DNA from: Bacillota bacterium
Lineage (GTDB): Bacteria; Bacillota; Clostridia; Clostridiales; Clostridiaceae
Length of the DNA stretch: 16,187 bases
NCBI GenBank assembly: GCA_023424785.1
Contig: JAFADP010000039.1
Span: 1-16,187 of the forward strand
Direction: 5' to 3'
The notes beneath the pieces were generated by a model. The model ran no database searches and was not told where the DNA came from. It worked only from the letters and a program-made list of their open reading frames with translations. This document shows positions 14,686 through 16,187 of this stretch, piece by piece; the first letter of the stretch is position 1, and the number at the start of each line of letters is the position of its first letter. The position numbers and the translations under genes are program-made.

Positions 14686-15531
14686 TTATCTACCTTCCTT
14701 CATATATTTTGATAATGCATCTTTCCAGTGAGGAAACTCATATATATTAGAAAGACTAATCATAAAATTATCTAATACGGAATGTTCTGGACGTGGAGCT
14801 CTACCTACAGCTTCTTCTTTAGAAATAGTATTAATTTCAATATTTTTTATGTTTGCAAGTCTTAGAATTTCTTTAACAAATTCATAAGCTGTACAACTAC
14901 CTTTACAAGTAGCATGATATGTACCATATTCAGGCGTATTAACTAATTTAATAATAAACTTAGCAAGTTCATAAGCGCTAGTTGGAGTACCTGTTTGATC
15001 CTCTATAACATTTACAAAGTTTTTAGCTCTTAAAACCTTATTAACAAAGTTCTTACCTTCTCCATATAACCAACCTGTACGAACTATAAAGTGTTTTGGA
15101 GCCATTTCTCTTACAAAGTTTTCACCTTCAAGACAAGACTTTCCATAAATACTTATTGGATTAGTTTTATCAAATTCAGTGTAAGTATTTTGACTTTTAC
15201 CATCAAAAACATGATCAGTAGAAACATGAACAATTCTAGCACCAACTTTTCTAGCACAAATACTTAAATTACGTGGGCCTAATGCATTAACCCTGTATGC
15301 TTTATTAATATCCTTTTCGCATTCATCAATATTAGTAAAAGCAGCACAATTAATAATAGCATCTGGATGATTAAAATCACAGAAATTAAGAGTTTCCTCA
15401 ATATTAGTAATGTCTACATCTTCAATATCTGTTGCAAGAATATCAATATTTCTGCTGTCTAGTTGATTAAATATGGCTCTACCTAACTGTCCATTTGCAC
15501 CAACTATCCAAATTTTTTGAATTTTTCTCAT
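14686..15531 (-). CDS. RmlD-like dTDP-4-dehydrorhamnose reductase family protein
   Basis: NAD(P)-binding reductase of the extended SDR family; RmlD makes dTDP-L-rhamnose from dTDP-4-keto-rhamnose. Visible: Rossmann motif GANGQLG (11-17), NCAAFTNIDECE, STDHVFDG with Ser104/Thr105, PISIYG with catalytic Tyr129, and downstream RTGWLYG and QTGTPTSA. 281 residues is the normal length. The YxxxK catalytic lysine is missing: the sequence reads YGKSC, with Cys133 where RmlD has lysine. The rest of the gene looks intact, so the activity or substrate may differ from true RmlD. No rmlA, rmlB or rmlC is in the window. The ATG at 15531 lies 13 bases after GGAG, a long spacing. It heads an operon with the symporter. 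Confidence 0.88.
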   Translation of the reverse strand: MRKIQKIWIVGANGQLGRAIFNQLDSRNIDILATDIEDVDITNIEETLNFCDFNHPDAIINCAAFTNIDECEKDINKAYRVNALGPRNLSICARKVGARIVHVSTDHVFDGKSQNTYTEFDKTNPISIYGKSCLEGENFVREMAPKHFIVRTGWLYGEGKNFVNKVLRAKNFVNVIEDQTGTPTSAYELAKFIIKLVNTPEYGTYHATCKGSCTAYEFVKEILRLANIKNIEINTISKEEAVGRAPRPEHSVLDNFMISLSNIYEFPHWKDALSKYMKEGR

Positions 15532-15587
15532 TGCTTTATTATCACTCCCTTCAAATAAAAAACATTAATATATTATCATAAAGTGAC

Positions 15588-15631
15588 GTTAAATACTATG
15601 AATTATTTTACATTTGTTTTATAGTATTAAC
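15588..15631. repeat. Inverted repeat in the divergent intergenic region
   Basis: GTTAAATACTAT (15588-15599) and ATAGTATTAAC (15621-15631) are complementary except for one extra A in the left arm, with a 21-base AT-rich interval. The arms are a plausible operator pair for the reductase-symporter operon, whose -10 and -35 I could not place with confidence. Confidence 0.4.
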
Positions 15632-15717
15632 ATTAAACAAATTATAATTCATTAATTTATGTGATAAATATGGAAAACTACAAGAATAAAAAATATACTA
15701 TATATTTTTCTTAAATC

Positions 15718-15726
15718 TGTTATAAT
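15718..15726 (+). promoter_or_regulatory. Extended -10 promoter of the last gene
   Basis: TGTTATAAT combines a TGN extension with a perfect -10 (15721-15726), 48 bases before the ATG. A second TATAAT at 15754-15759 is too near the start codon, and its only -35 candidate is 14 bases away. Confidence 0.55.
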
Positions 15727-15774
15727 AAATTTATTGTTAAACTAACAAAATACTATAATAAAGTGAGATAAGAT

Positions 15775-16179
15775 ATGAGACATTTAAAATTAGAAAAATC
15801 TATTAAGAAACTAGATAGAGAACTAGAAGCATTACAGATTTCAAAGAAATATTTAGTAAATAGTTTAGATGAAATTGATGAAGTTAGAGAAATATTAAAT
15901 AGTGAAAGACAAATGCTTGCAGATGAATTGTATCTAGAAGATGGAAAGTCTTATTTAAAAGTGTGTGAAATTCTTAAAGAGCTTTTAAATAAAGAGTTAG
16001 GAAAAGAAGAGCAAAAAAAGTTATTACATAACATCAAGGAGATATATGGAAGACAAAATCCTAATCCATCAAAAGAAAGTGTGGGATTAAATGCTTGGCT
16101 AAAACATATAAATGCTAAGTGTGAGTGGGTAGAGAAAGAAAACTCAGAATGGGCAAATTTAATTATAGTATCTTTATAA
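15775..16179 (+). CDS. Hypothetical protein, 134 residues, coiled-coil-like N-terminus
   Basis: I do not recognise this protein. Residues 1-85 are highly charged with a heptad-like spacing of leucine and isoleucine (LEKSIKKLDRELEALQISK), suggesting a coiled coil. The C-terminal part has an NPNPSKE turn and three tryptophans (NAWLKHI, CEWVEKE, SEWANL). No signal peptide or membrane segment is visible. The ribosome-binding site is weak (GTGAGATAAG before ATG), so the start is only fairly secure, although the frame has no other good start nearby. It is divergent from the reductase-symporter operon across 243 bases and ends just before the window edge. Confidence 0.75.
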   Translation: MRHLKLEKSIKKLDRELEALQISKKYLVNSLDEIDEVREILNSERQMLADELYLEDGKSYLKVCEILKELLNKELGKEEQKKLLHNIKEIYGRQNPNPSKESVGLNAWLKHINAKCEWVEKENSEWANLIIVSL

Positions 16180-16187
16180 TATTATTA

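Noticed and set aside
1..16187. CRISPR array, insertion sequence or transposase, rRNA.
   Set aside because: No regularly spaced repeats, transposase-like ORF, terminal repeats or rRNA signature were seen on either strand.

Overview
The window looks like chromosome of a low-GC Clostridium (sensu stricto, C. perfringens-like). The base composition is strongly AT-rich, Shine-Dalgarno sites are strong (AAGGAGG, AGGAGG), promoters are consensus sigma-A or extended -10 types, and the proteins have clostridial character. I cannot name the species from sequence alone.

Layout. Positions 1-2396 (minus) hold most of a P-type calcium ATPase that runs off the left edge. Reading away from it, 2570-6690 (plus) is a tight four-gene ABC operon: lipoprotein receptor, permease and ATPase of a NitT/TauT-like importer, with overlapping genes, followed 9 bases later by a complete ABC exporter half-transporter. 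An M20 peptidase-family amidohydrolase (6744-8036) follows from its own extended -10 promoter. Positions 8090-9022 encode three small proteins I do not recognise, then a membrane-anchored alpha/beta hydrolase (9126-10058). A solitary tRNA-Glu(CUC) with its own promoter and terminator lies at 10117-10191.

From the tRNA to 13330 the character changes. Coding density falls and structured non-coding DNA is abundant. There is a minus-strand small RNA gene with a consensus promoter and a 22-bp terminator stem (about 10296-10420). A plus-strand promoter leads into two hairpins with G-rich loops (10669-10800). A signal-less GH25 lysozyme follows (10916-11860), then a 50-residue unknown ORF with a terminator. 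Next is a 147-base multi-helix RNA-like element (12265-12411), directly ahead of a signal-less Amidase_3 muramoyl-alanine amidase (12467-13330). The two lysins share a near-colinear 98-residue C-terminal wall-binding module and resemble phage endolysins, but no holin or other phage gene is present.

A convergent terminator separates this block from a two-gene minus-strand operon: an RmlD-like reductase whose expected catalytic lysine is a cysteine, translationally coupled to an acidic amino acid/dicarboxylate symporter. A hypothetical coiled-coil-like protein (15775-16179, plus) ends the window.

The most interesting material is the lysin region: two paralogous-tailed lysins, each preceded by a different RNA-like structured element, plus an orphan sRNA that resembles convergent antitoxin RNAs in architecture. 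All structures and identities were worked out by eye and need computation to confirm.
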